Below, piece after piece: positions 1-6,272 of a stretch of 10,281 nt of DNA. The notes beneath the pieces were generated by a model. The model ran no database searches and was not told where the DNA came from. It saw nothing but the letters and a program-made list of their open reading frames with translations. Origin of the DNA: JBCDBY01 sp039182715 (GTDB lineage Bacteria > Planctomycetota > PLA2); assembly GCA_039182715.1 (NCBI GenBank), contig JBCDBY010000159.1:1-10281 (forward strand), read 5' to 3'. Each line of letters opens with the position of its first letter. Within the stretch, counting starts at the first letter, position 1. Both the position numbers and the translations under genes were made by a program.

Positions 1-1
1 G

Positions 2-1039
2 CGGGCGGCCCGCAAGACGCTGGAGGTGCGCGAGTTCTTCGAGAAGCGCGGCAAGCTGGCGGCATTGACGCGTCCCGGACTCGAGTATCCGGCCGTGCAG
101 GCGACGCTCCTCGACCTGCTAGAGGACGACGAATGGACCTGGCGTGCGCTGGCGCTGCTGCAGCTGCGCGATGCCGGCGAAGAGCTGCCGGTGCCGCTCG
201 CGCTTCGTGCGCTCGAGGCGCTGCGCGACGAAGCGTGGTCGGTGCGCATCGCCGCCGCCGAATCGCTGGCGCGTGCGCGCATGCGCGACGTCGTTGAGCC
301 GATGATCGCGGCGATGGAGAAGGACCGCAACGAGCGCGTGCGCAAGGCGCTCGGTCTTTCGCTCTACCGCATCACCGGCGTCAACCACGCGAGCTGGCCG
401 GTCGGCTGGCGCCGCTGGTGGGACAAGCAGGGTTACGCGTTCGCGGTGCCGCTCGAGGCGCCGGCCTGGGATCCGCCGCCGAAATCGCGCAAGGCGACCG
501 GCGAGCGCAAGTCGGTCGCCTCCTTCTACGGCATCAACCTCGGGTCGTCGCGGGTCATCTTCCTCATCGACGCGTCGGGCAGTATGGCGATCGAGGATCG
601 CAAGGGCGCGCGCGCCCGCTTCGACGTGGCGCTCGACGAGCTGGAGCGCGCCTTCCGCAAGCTGCCGGTGGGCGCCAAAACGAACGTGATCTTCTTCTCC
701 GACCGCATCGACCGCTGGCGACCGAAGCTGAGCGAGGTCAAACCCGGCATGCGCAAGTCGATTCGTCGCACGCTCGCGAGCCGGCGGCCGGACGGCGGCA
801 CGCATCTCTACGACGGCTTCGAGGCGGCCTTCGAGGACGGCGAGGTCGATACGATCGTCCTGCTGAGCGACGGCCAACCGAGCGGCGGGAAGGTGCGCTT
901 CGCCGAGGACATCGAGCGCGCGATCCTGGAGTGGAACGAGCTGCGCCGGCTGACCATCCACTGCGTGGCCGTCGGGTACCACAGCCCGATGCTCCAGCGA
1001 CTGGCAGCCGCGAGCGGCGGGCAGTACGTGAAGCGGTAG
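2..1039 (+). CDS. HEAT-repeat and von Willebrand factor A domain protein (5' partial)
   Basis: The frame is already open at base 2, so the gene very likely begins upstream; the GTG at 26 is only the first start-like codon and has no clear reason to be the true start. Numbering from that GTG, residues about 20-120 are helical, repeated Leu/Ala-rich units (ALALLQLRDAG, ALEALRDEAWSVRIAAAESL, KDRNERVRKALGLSLYRITG) typical of HEAT/armadillo-type repeats. A short Trp-rich linker follows (WRRWWDKQG, 129-136). Residues 168-337 form a von Willebrand A domain with an intact metal-ion-dependent adhesion site: DASGS 182-186, Thr259 in GGTHLYDGF and Asp282 in LLSDGQPSGG. A VWA domain with this site normally binds a divalent cation and a protein partner, and HEAT repeats are protein scaffolds, so a protein-protein interaction role is inferred; no enzyme motif is visible. 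Cell location cannot be judged because the N-terminus is missing. The combination resembles proteins common in Planctomycetota. Confidence 0.85.
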   Translation, partial: RAARKTLEVREFFEKRGKLAALTRPGLEYPAVQATLLDLLEDDEWTWRALALLQLRDAGEELPVPLALRALEALRDEAWSVRIAAAESLARARMRDVVEPMIAAMEKDRNERVRKALGLSLYRITGVNHASWPVGWRRWWDKQGYAFAVPLEAPAWDPPPKSRKATGERKSVASFYGINLGSSRVIFLIDASGSMAIEDRKGARARFDVALDELERAFRKLPVGAKTNVIFFSDRIDRWRPKLSEVKPGMRKSIRRTLASRRPDGGTHLYDGFEAAFEDGEVDTIVLLSDGQPSGGKVRFAEDIERAILEWNELRRLTIHCVAVGYHSPMLQRLAAASGGQYVKR

Positions 1040-1068
1040 CGGTCGGTGGCGCGAATTCGGAGGGGGCT

Positions 1069-1222
1069 GAGAGCGCGGAGATTTCGCGCTGAGGGAGCTG
1101 AGTATTCGCGGAGATCGCTGAGACCGATTGGGGGGGCAGCGGAAGAGTCCGGGGCACCCGTCGTTCCCCTCAGCGATCTCAGCGGTCCCTCAGCAACCTC
1201 AGCGCGAAACCTCCGCGCCCTC
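1069..1222. repeat. Imperfect 54-bp inverted repeat with 46-bp spacer
   Basis: The left arm at 1069-1122 and the reverse complement of the right arm at 1169-1222 match at 45 of 54 aligned positions without gaps, counted by hand. Both arms carry the hexamer GCTGAG several times and share the cores GCGCGGAG, TTTCGCGCTGAG and GAGATCGCTGAG. The element starts 29 bases after the stop of the HEAT/VWA gene and ends 53 bases before the next gene. It could fold into one long hairpin in RNA or extrude as a cruciform. It has no T-run directly after the stem, so a standard intrinsic terminator is not supported. It may be a dispersed palindromic repeat of the REP/MITE type, but only one copy is in view. 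Confidence 0.8.
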
Positions 1223-1239
1223 CCTTCCCTCCCTCTCCC
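1218..1239 (-). other. Putative G-quadruplex motif (minus strand)
   Basis: The plus strand holds five runs of CCC at 1218-1220, 1222-1224, 1227-1229, 1231-1233 and 1237-1239, separated by 1, 2, 1 and 3 bases. The minus strand therefore has five GGG runs with loops of 1-3 bases, which satisfies the usual four-run G-quadruplex rule with one spare run. It overlaps the right end of the inverted repeat and lies 36 bases upstream of the acyl-CoA dehydrogenase-family reductase gene, on its template strand. Formation in the cell and any effect on transcription are inference only. Confidence 0.55.
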
Positions 1240-1263
1240 GTCGTAGTACGCGCCCCGCCCCAG

Positions 1264-1269
1264 TACACT
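1264..1269 (+). promoter_or_regulatory. Possible -10 box for a leaderless hbd transcript
   Basis: TACACT matches four of six bases of the TATAAT consensus and ends 6 bases before the ATG at 1276, so transcription from it would begin about at the start codon. No Shine-Dalgarno-like purine run precedes that ATG; the stretch is C-rich. No convincing -35 box is seen. This is a weak call offered because it would explain the missing ribosome-binding site. Confidence 0.2.
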
Positions 1270-1275
1270 CACCCC

Positions 1276-2130
1276 ATGACGATCAATCGGGTGGCCGTTC
1301 TCGGCGCCGGGACCATGGGCGCGGGCATCGCGCAGGTCTGCGCGCAGGTGGGTTGCGACGTGGCGCTCTACGACGTGGAGGACGCCTTCGCGCAAAAGGG
1401 TCTCGGCCGCATCGAGGCGTTCCTGCAGAAGGGCGTCGATCGGGGCAAGGTCGAGGAAGCGGACAAACAGGCGACGCTGGCGCGCGTCCGCACCACGAGC
1501 GACCTCGAGAATGCTTCGGCCGACGTCGATCTCGTCATCGAGGCCGCGCCCGAGAACATCGAGCTCAAGCGCCGCATTTTCGCCGACCTCGCGCGCTTCA
1601 CCCGGCCCGAGGCGCTGCTCGCCACGAACACCTCGTCGCTGCCGATTACGCAGGTCGCCGAGGGCAACGACGCGGCCGATCGCATCGTGGGCATGCACTT
1701 CTTCAATCCGGTGCCGCTCATGAAGCTGCTGGAGCTGGTCGTGGGGGAGCAGACCGCCGACGCCACGACCCAGGCCGTGCACGCCTTCGGGGTGCGGCTC
1801 GGCAAGGAGGTGATCACGGTGCGCGACGCGCCCGGTTTCGCCAGCTCGCGGCTCGGCATCTGCATCGCCATGGAGGCGATCCGCATGGTGGAGCAGGAGG
1901 TCGCCAGCCCGGAGGACATCGACCGCGCCATGGTCTTCGGCTACGGGCACCCGATGGGGCCGCTGCGGCTGACCGACCTCGTGGGCTGCGACGTGCGGAT
2001 GGCGATCGCGGAGCACCTCGCGGAGGCGCTCGACGCCCCGCACTTCGAGCCGCCCGCGCTGCTCCGCCGGATGGTCGCCGACGGCAAACTCGGAAAGAAG
2101 TCCGGTCAGGGCTTCTATACCTGGGAGTAG
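1276..2130 (+). CDS. hbd: 3-hydroxybutyryl-CoA / 3-hydroxyacyl-CoA dehydrogenase
   Basis: A 284-aa cytosolic enzyme that should interconvert (S)-3-hydroxyacyl-CoA and 3-ketoacyl-CoA with NAD(P)H, in butyryl-CoA formation or beta-oxidation; the length is normal for the stand-alone family. The N-terminal Rossmann fold carries GAGTMGAG (10-17) and the acidic end of beta-2 (LYDVED, 31-36). Expected active-site residues are present: Ser in NTSSLP (118-123), His141 in HFFNP and Glu153 twelve residues later (KLLELV). At the position where the pig/human mitochondrial enzyme has a substrate-contacting Asn before Arg (PGFxxNR), this protein has Ser191 (PGFASSR), as I recall for a bacterial subfamily. 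The C-terminal all-helical domain includes the conserved HPMGPLRLTDLVG (225-237) and ends KKSGQGFYTW. The ATG at 1276 is chosen because the nucleotide-binding motif starts right after it; no ribosome-binding site is visible. It stands alone between two repeat-bearing gaps. Chain-length preference cannot be read from the sequence. Confidence 0.92.
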   Translation: MTINRVAVLGAGTMGAGIAQVCAQVGCDVALYDVEDAFAQKGLGRIEAFLQKGVDRGKVEEADKQATLARVRTTSDLENASADVDLVIEAAPENIELKRRIFADLARFTRPEALLATNTSSLPITQVAEGNDAADRIVGMHFFNPVPLMKLLELVVGEQTADATTQAVHAFGVRLGKEVITVRDAPGFASSRLGICIAMEAIRMVEQEVASPEDIDRAMVFGYGHPMGPLRLTDLVGCDVRMAIAEHLAEALDAPHFEPPALLRRMVADGKLGKKSGQGFYTWE

Positions 2131-2183
2131 GTTTCTGCGCCCGGCCCTCGCGGACGCCGCGCATCCGAGTCGTCCGTCATCCG

Positions 2184-2262
2184 TGTTCAGTCGTCAGTCG
2201 GCCACCTGACCAGCTCCGGCCTACCCGTCGCCTGCTGATGACTGATCACTGACAACTGACAA
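2184..2262. repeat. Heptamer repeat cluster in inverted arrangement
   Basis: Four consecutive 7-base units at 2235-2262 read CTGATGA, CTGATCA, CTGACAA, CTGACAA. Two related units in the opposite orientation lie at 2184-2197 (TGTTCAG, TCGTCAG). The opposed blocks could pair as a short imperfect stem around a 37-base loop, with 11 of 14 bases complementary in the best register I found. The cluster sits between the hbd stop at 2130 and the next gene start at 2337. CTGA-type heptamer strings of this style occur as dispersed intergenic repeats in various bacterial genomes; whether that applies here needs other copies. Confidence 0.65.
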
Positions 2263-2336
2263 CTTCCTTCACGGGACCCGACAGAACGCCCCGCAACCCC
2301 TTGCGTTCGTCGGTGGGGTAACCGAACTTAAGGACT

Positions 2337-3389
2337 ATGCCCGGCGCCATAGCCTCCGGATCGGGGGAGGAGCATCGACCGACCGAGCCGCGTCTCCAGC
2401 GCAAGATCAAGGAGACGAAGGCGATCGCGTCGGAAAACGGGCTCGACCTCGCCCAGGCGCCGCAGGTCGTGACCTTCGAGCTGCCGGTTTGGGGACCGCT
2501 CAACGTGACGCACGAGATGGCGTCGCTGGCGCGCCTGCCGGGTGTGGCCGCCGCGGTGCTGACCGCCGATCCGCTGCCGACCGCGCGCGAGCAGATGACG
2601 CACACGCCGTTCCTGCACGTCATCGCGGAGAGCGGGCTGGTCTGCGGGCTAACCGGAGGCGCGACGCTCCACGTCTATCCGCCCAGCGCCGCGGAGACGC
2701 GCGCGTTCTCGGTCGCGCTCTTCGCCGGCGCCGCCGCCCGCTCGCTCTGCGTGTCGCTCTCCCCGTTCCTTTCCTGCGGGCGGCAGGAGGTCACGCTCGA
2801 GGCGCCGGTGGTCGCGCCGCCGCTGCGCGGGCGCGAATTGCACCACGGCCTGCACGAGGTGGGGGGCAACGCCGACTACGCCGACGAGGGCGAGACCGCC
2901 ATCGTCGTCGACGAGAGCCCGACGGAGCTGGAGGCGCTCCGCAAGCTGCTCGCCGGATCGTGCGCGGGTCGTGCGGTGCGCCTCTCGCGCCTGCCGTCGG
3001 GTCGGTTCCGCGTGCAGGGCGAGTCGGTCGCGCGACCGATCGATCCGGCCGCGATCCAGGCGTGCGCGCAGGGCATCGCGATCTCCTGCGACCGCTACGT
3101 CGAGATGCGCGGCCCGACCACGTTCGGTTTCTCGACCGAGCTGGTCGCGCGCGGGGAGCACGGGCCGGAGCGCGCCGCGGCGGCGCTCGCCCAGGAGCTC
3201 TTCAACGCGCCCGACACCGTCGTCACCCACCTGGGCCTGGCGCCGTTCACGCGCGAGGGCTCGCTCTTCTTCGCCTACGAAGGATCGGAAACGGTCTGGG
3301 AGGCGGCGAACAAGGGCGTGGCGTGCATCACCGTGCACGACATCGTGGAGTATGGACGCATCCTGGCGGCGATTCGCCGCGGAGAGTGA
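2337..3389 (+). CDS. Protein of unknown function, operon leader
   Basis: A 350-aa protein I do not recognise. Coding is supported by a long uninterrupted frame with the same strongly G/C-biased third positions as its neighbours and by a 2-base gap to the next gene. There is no signal peptide. The first 20 residues look disordered and charged; residues about 20-35 are a Lys/Glu-rich helix (RKIKETKAIASENG). The only hydrophobic stretch, about 120-140 (AFSVALFAGAAARSLCVSLSP), is short and Cys/Ser-containing, so a soluble protein is more likely than a membrane one. Glycine- and histidine-rich turns (RELHHGLHEVGGNADY, about 166-181) and a Cys-containing block (ACAQGIAISCDRY) could be functional sites, but I match them to no family. 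The ATG at 2337 has a purine run AGGA only 2 bases upstream, which is poor spacing; a much better Shine-Dalgarno-like run at 2363-2372 has no start codon behind it. The role may be linked to the RidA and sugar-phosphate genes downstream. Confidence 0.75.
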   Translation: MPGAIASGSGEEHRPTEPRLQRKIKETKAIASENGLDLAQAPQVVTFELPVWGPLNVTHEMASLARLPGVAAAVLTADPLPTAREQMTHTPFLHVIAESGLVCGLTGGATLHVYPPSAAETRAFSVALFAGAAARSLCVSLSPFLSCGRQEVTLEAPVVAPPLRGRELHHGLHEVGGNADYADEGETAIVVDESPTELEALRKLLAGSCAGRAVRLSRLPSGRFRVQGESVARPIDPAAIQACAQGIAISCDRYVEMRGPTTFGFSTELVARGEHGPERAAAALAQELFNAPDTVVTHLGLAPFTREGSLFFAYEGSETVWEAANKGVACITVHDIVEYGRILAAIRRGE

Positions 3390-3391
3390 AC

Positions 3392-3796
3392 GTGACAAGC
3401 AGACTCTTCAATCCGGGCGAGCTGTCGCCGCCCGTCGGTTTTTCGCATGCCATGCAGGGCTACGGGCACCCCGTCACCCTGGCGGGCCAGATCGGGTGTG
3501 ACGGCGACGGCAAGATCGTCGCGCCCGGCGACCTCGTCGCGCAGTTCGCGCGCGCGCTCGAGAACATCCTCGTGGCGCTGCGCGCGGCGCAGGGCAGCCC
3601 CTCGGACGTCGCCTTCCTGCGCATCTACACCACCGACGTCGCCGGGTACCGCACGCACGTCAAGGAGCTCGGGGCGGCCTACCGCGAGCGCATGGGCAAG
3701 CACTTCCCGCCCATGGCGCTGCTCGGCGTGACCGAGCTGTTCGACCCGGAGGCCATGATCGAGATCGAGGGGCTCGCGTATGTCGACAGTGATTGA
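3392..3796 (+). CDS. RidA/YjgF/UK114-family protein lacking the catalytic arginine
   Basis: A 134-aa protein of normal RidA-family length starting at GTG 3392. That start is supported by GGAGAG at 3381-3386 and by family-like sequence from its first residues (RLFNPGELSPPVGFSHAM). Family features are the strand-and-turn segment VTLAGQIGCDGDGKIVAPGD (28-47), the helix QFARALENILVALRAAQGSPSDV (51-73), the strand LRIYTTDV (76-83), the KHFPPMALLGV segment (103-113) and the C-terminal IEIEGLA (123-129). True RidA enzymes hydrolyse reactive enamine/imine intermediates such as 2-aminoacrylate, using an Arg just before the IEIE strand; here that region reads TELFDPEAMIEIE, with no Arg. The protein therefore fits the Rid subgroups that lack this residue and are not expected to be 2-aminoacrylate deaminases. 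It follows the unknown gene by 2 bases and overlaps the next gene by 17, so coupled translation is likely. Confidence 0.9.
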   Translation: MTSRLFNPGELSPPVGFSHAMQGYGHPVTLAGQIGCDGDGKIVAPGDLVAQFARALENILVALRAAQGSPSDVAFLRIYTTDVAGYRTHVKELGAAYRERMGKHFPPMALLGVTELFDPEAMIEIEGLAYVDSD

Positions 3797-5579
3797 CCGA
3801 TTGCAGGGCACCGACGGGATTCGCCGGCCGGTGCTCCTGAGCAGCGACCCGCGTGTCGCCGGCCTCACGCCGCTCGCCGCGTTCCTCGAGAAGGGCGTCA
3901 TCACCGAGCAGTTCGTGGAGCTGTACGTCTACGCCTACGTGAGTTCGCTCGATGATCCGAACGAGATCGTCATCGGCTGGGATCCGCGTGATCCGGCGGG
4001 CGACTTCACCGGCGCGGCCGTGCGTGCGATCCGCAAGGCGGGTGCCACGGCGCTGGTGCTGGGCGTCTGTCCCACGCCGGGCGTCGCGATCTATCAGATG
4101 TGCAGCGGCGCGCCCGCCGCCTTCATGGTGACGGCGAGCCACAACTTCCGCGACCAGAACGGCATCAAGATCTTCCACGGCCCGCATGCGCTCAAGCTCT
4201 TCCCGGAGGACGATCGCGCGCTCACCAAGCGCGTGGTTTCGCTCGACTACGAGCGCGACGTGGCGGCGTTGCCGGAGAGCGGCGGCATCGAGGATCGCGA
4301 GCAGGAAGGGCGCAACGAGATGCGCGCCTTCCATCTCGATCCGCGCAACAGCTGGCTCGAGGCGGGCGAGAGCCTGGGCGACTTCCCCCTCATCGTCGAC
4401 GCGGCCAACGGCGCCTTCTCCGGCTTCGCCGCGGCCATCTTCGAGGCGGTCCACGAGGGGCCGGTCATCGAGGTGAACGGTGACAAGGCGAGCGGGCAGG
4501 TGAACCGCAACAGCGGCGTGGCCGACCTCGAGGGGCACGCCTACATCGAACGCCGCGACCCGCGTTTCGCGCACCACGAGGCGGTGCGGCTCACCTTCGA
4601 GCACCAGGGCAAGGCGGCGGTGTTCGACGCGGACGGCGACCGCTTCTACCGCCTCGACTACGACCCGCGCGAGGACTGTCTCGTGGTGCTCAGCGGCGAC
4701 GAGACCGCGATTCACCAGGCGGGCTTCCGCGCGCCGCCCGCGCCGGGCACGCTCTACATCAACACGGTCGAGAGCGACCTCAACGCGGCGCGTCACGCGG
4801 CCACGCTCGGATACGAACCGCGCCTTACGGCGGTCGGCGACAAGTGGGTGTTGCAGCAGGCCGCGCTGCATCCGGACGCGTACGGCATCGGCAGCGAGGA
4901 GACGGGCCACAACATCTCCTGCGGCTACCTGACGGATCAGGCGGGCGAGGAGCGGCGCATCTTCACCGGCAACGGCCTGAAGAGCGCGCTCAACACCTTC
5001 GCGGCGACGCGGGGGCTGCACGCCGACGACGTCCACCGACCGTTCGTGCCCGGATTCAAGCGCACCTTCTATGTCTACTACACGGACAAGTCGAAGCTGG
5101 CCGCCGGCAGCGAGGTTTTCGACGGCGTTGCCGCGGCAATCGAGGAGGCGTGCACGCTCGGCCCCGTGCGGCGCGTCATCTACGACGAGGAGCCGGACAT
5201 GCTCTATCTCGCCGTCGACGGGGAGGACGGGCGGCAGCGCGCCGGCATCTTCGTGCGCAACTCCGGCACGGAGGAGAAGACCGGCGTGAACGTGCGAGGC
5301 CCGGTCGACGACGCGGACGAGCTCATCGCCATCGGCGAGCAGGCGCTCCTCTACCTGTCCGCGCACATGAAAGCGCACGACCATCCGATGGCGCAGGCGG
5401 AGCGCGCGGTGCTCGAAACGCTTGCCGCGGGTCCGGCGAAGGAGCTGCCGATTCCCGGCGACGTGAACGCGGAACGGCTGCTGCTCGAGCTGGCGCACAA
5501 GGAGAAGGTGCTCGTCGCATCCGACGCGGGGTACGAGATCACCGCACGCGGTCGCGCCATGCTGGAGGCGTGGGCATGA
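3780..5579 (+). CDS. Phosphohexomutase (phosphoglucomutase/phosphomannomutase/GlmM-like) with C-terminal winged-helix-like extension
   Basis: A 599-aa cytosolic alpha-D-phosphohexomutase, expected to move phosphate between the 1- and 6-positions of a hexose or hexosamine phosphate through a phosphoserine. All four signature regions are present: GTDGIRRP (10-17); the catalytic loop TASHN with Ser120; the metal loop DADGDR (283-288); the sugar-binding loop GSEETGH (371-377); and the phosphate-binding loop RNSGTEEKTGVNVRG (493-507). The catalytic loop reads TASHNF instead of the common TASHNP. The core ends near 530; residues about 537-599 add a segment reading like a winged helix (AERAVLETL..., ERLLLELAHKEKVLVASDAGYEITARGRAMLEAW), which standard 450-550-aa relatives lack. 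The ATG at 3780 is preceded by GAGGGG at 3767-3772 and overlaps the end of the RidA-like gene by 17 bases; the stop overlaps the next start as ATGA. The GTDGIR start and the GlmU-like neighbour favour a glucosamine-phosphate substrate, but glucose- or mannose-phosphate remains possible. Confidence 0.88.
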   Translation: MSTVIDRLQGTDGIRRPVLLSSDPRVAGLTPLAAFLEKGVITEQFVELYVYAYVSSLDDPNEIVIGWDPRDPAGDFTGAAVRAIRKAGATALVLGVCPTPGVAIYQMCSGAPAAFMVTASHNFRDQNGIKIFHGPHALKLFPEDDRALTKRVVSLDYERDVAALPESGGIEDREQEGRNEMRAFHLDPRNSWLEAGESLGDFPLIVDAANGAFSGFAAAIFEAVHEGPVIEVNGDKASGQVNRNSGVADLEGHAYIERRDPRFAHHEAVRLTFEHQGKAAVFDADGDRFYRLDYDPREDCLVVLSGDETAIHQAGFRAPPAPGTLYINTVESDLNAARHAATLGYEPRLTAVGDKWVLQQAALHPDAYGIGSEETGHNISCGYLTDQAGEERRIFTGNGLKSALNTFAATRGLHADDVHRPFVPGFKRTFYVYYTDKSKLAAGSEVFDGVAAAIEEACTLGPVRRVIYDEEPDMLYLAVDGEDGRQRAGIFVRNSGTEEKTGVNVRGPVDDADELIAIGEQALLYLSAHMKAHDHPMAQAERAVLETLAAGPAKELPIPGDVNAERLLLELAHKEKVLVASDAGYEITARGRAMLEAWA

Positions 5580-6265
5580 GCTTCGCGGTCGACGAGTTCT
5601 TCGCGCTCGAGGGCTTTGCGCACGCGGCGGTCTTCGACGGCTGCGACCGCGCCTGGGACGTCCTCAAGAACATCGCTCCATATGTGCGCGAACGCGCCGA
5701 GATGAAGGTCGAGGGCACGATCGAGGAGGGCGCGCACCTCATCGGCAACGTCACGATCGGCCCCGGCACCGTGGTGGAGTCGGGCGCCTACGTGCGCGGC
5801 CCGGCGATCATCGGCGCGAACTGCCAGATTCGGACGGGCGCGTACATCCGCGGGGATGTGCTCGTGGGGGACGGCGCGATCGTCGGCAACGCGACGGAAC
5901 TCAAGAACACGCTGCTGATGAACGGCGCGATGGCGCCGCACTACAACTACTGCGGCGATTCCGTGCTCGGCAATGACGTCAACCTCGGCGCCGGCACGAA
6001 GCTCTCCAACTGGAAGATCGCGGCGGACAAGACCGTTCGGCTGCGCCACGGCGACGCGGTCATCGACACGGGCCTCAACAAGTTCGGTGCGCTTCTCGGG
6101 GACGGCACCCAGACCGGCTGCAATTCGGTGCTGAATCCGGGGACGGTGCTGGGACGGAACGTACTGGTGTACGCGTGTGCGGCGTTGCGCGGCTACGTGC
6201 CGCACGACACGATCGTCAAGCTGCGCCAGACGCACCAGTTCACAGAGATGATGCCGCCGAAATGA
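5576..6265 (+). CDS. Left-handed beta-helix acyltransferase-like protein resembling the GlmU C-terminal domain
   Basis: A 229-aa protein starting at ATG 5576, with GGAGG at 5564-5568, overlapping the mutase stop by 4 bases. After a helical N-terminus (1-40, including DGCDRAWDVLKNIAPYV) it has hexapeptide repeats of left-handed beta-helix type from about 45: GTIEEGAHLIGNVTIGPGTVVESG, then GPAIIGANCQIRTGAYIRGDVLVG. The segment PHYNYCGDSVLGNDVNLGAGTKLSN (121-145) matches the GlmU acetyltransferase site (GHxxYxGD...NVNIGAGT...CNY), with His122, Tyr125 and Asn145 at the places of E. coli His363, Tyr366 and Asn386. About 20 residues (148-167) lie between this site and NKFGALLGDGTQTG, roughly a dozen more than in E. 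coli GlmU. There is no nucleotidyltransferase domain. Acetylation of glucosamine-1-phosphate from acetyl-CoA is the best inference, since the mutase next door could supply it; other nucleotide-sugar or acyl transfer is possible. Such proteins usually form trimers. Confidence 0.85.
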   Translation: MSFAVDEFFALEGFAHAAVFDGCDRAWDVLKNIAPYVRERAEMKVEGTIEEGAHLIGNVTIGPGTVVESGAYVRGPAIIGANCQIRTGAYIRGDVLVGDGAIVGNATELKNTLLMNGAMAPHYNYCGDSVLGNDVNLGAGTKLSNWKIAADKTVRLRHGDAVIDTGLNKFGALLGDGTQTGCNSVLNPGTVLGRNVLVYACAALRGYVPHDTIVKLRQTHQFTEMMPPK

Positions 6266-6272
6266 GGTCCCG

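Noticed and set aside
1046..1246. Small 66-codon plus-strand frame in the gap before hbd
   Set aside because: It consists of the inverted repeat and low-complexity sequence; its translation is repetitive Arg/Ser/Pro with no ribosome-binding site.
808..2043. A 411-codon minus-strand open frame across the VWA gene end, the inverted repeat and hbd
   Set aside because: It spans two real plus-strand genes and a repeat gap, with no recognisable protein sequence.
3660..5498. A 612-codon open frame on the minus strand opposite the phosphohexomutase gene
   Set aside because: It is an antisense shadow of a G+C-rich gene: its protein is Arg/Val/Glu-rich with no domain, while the plus strand encodes a full mutase with all signature loops.
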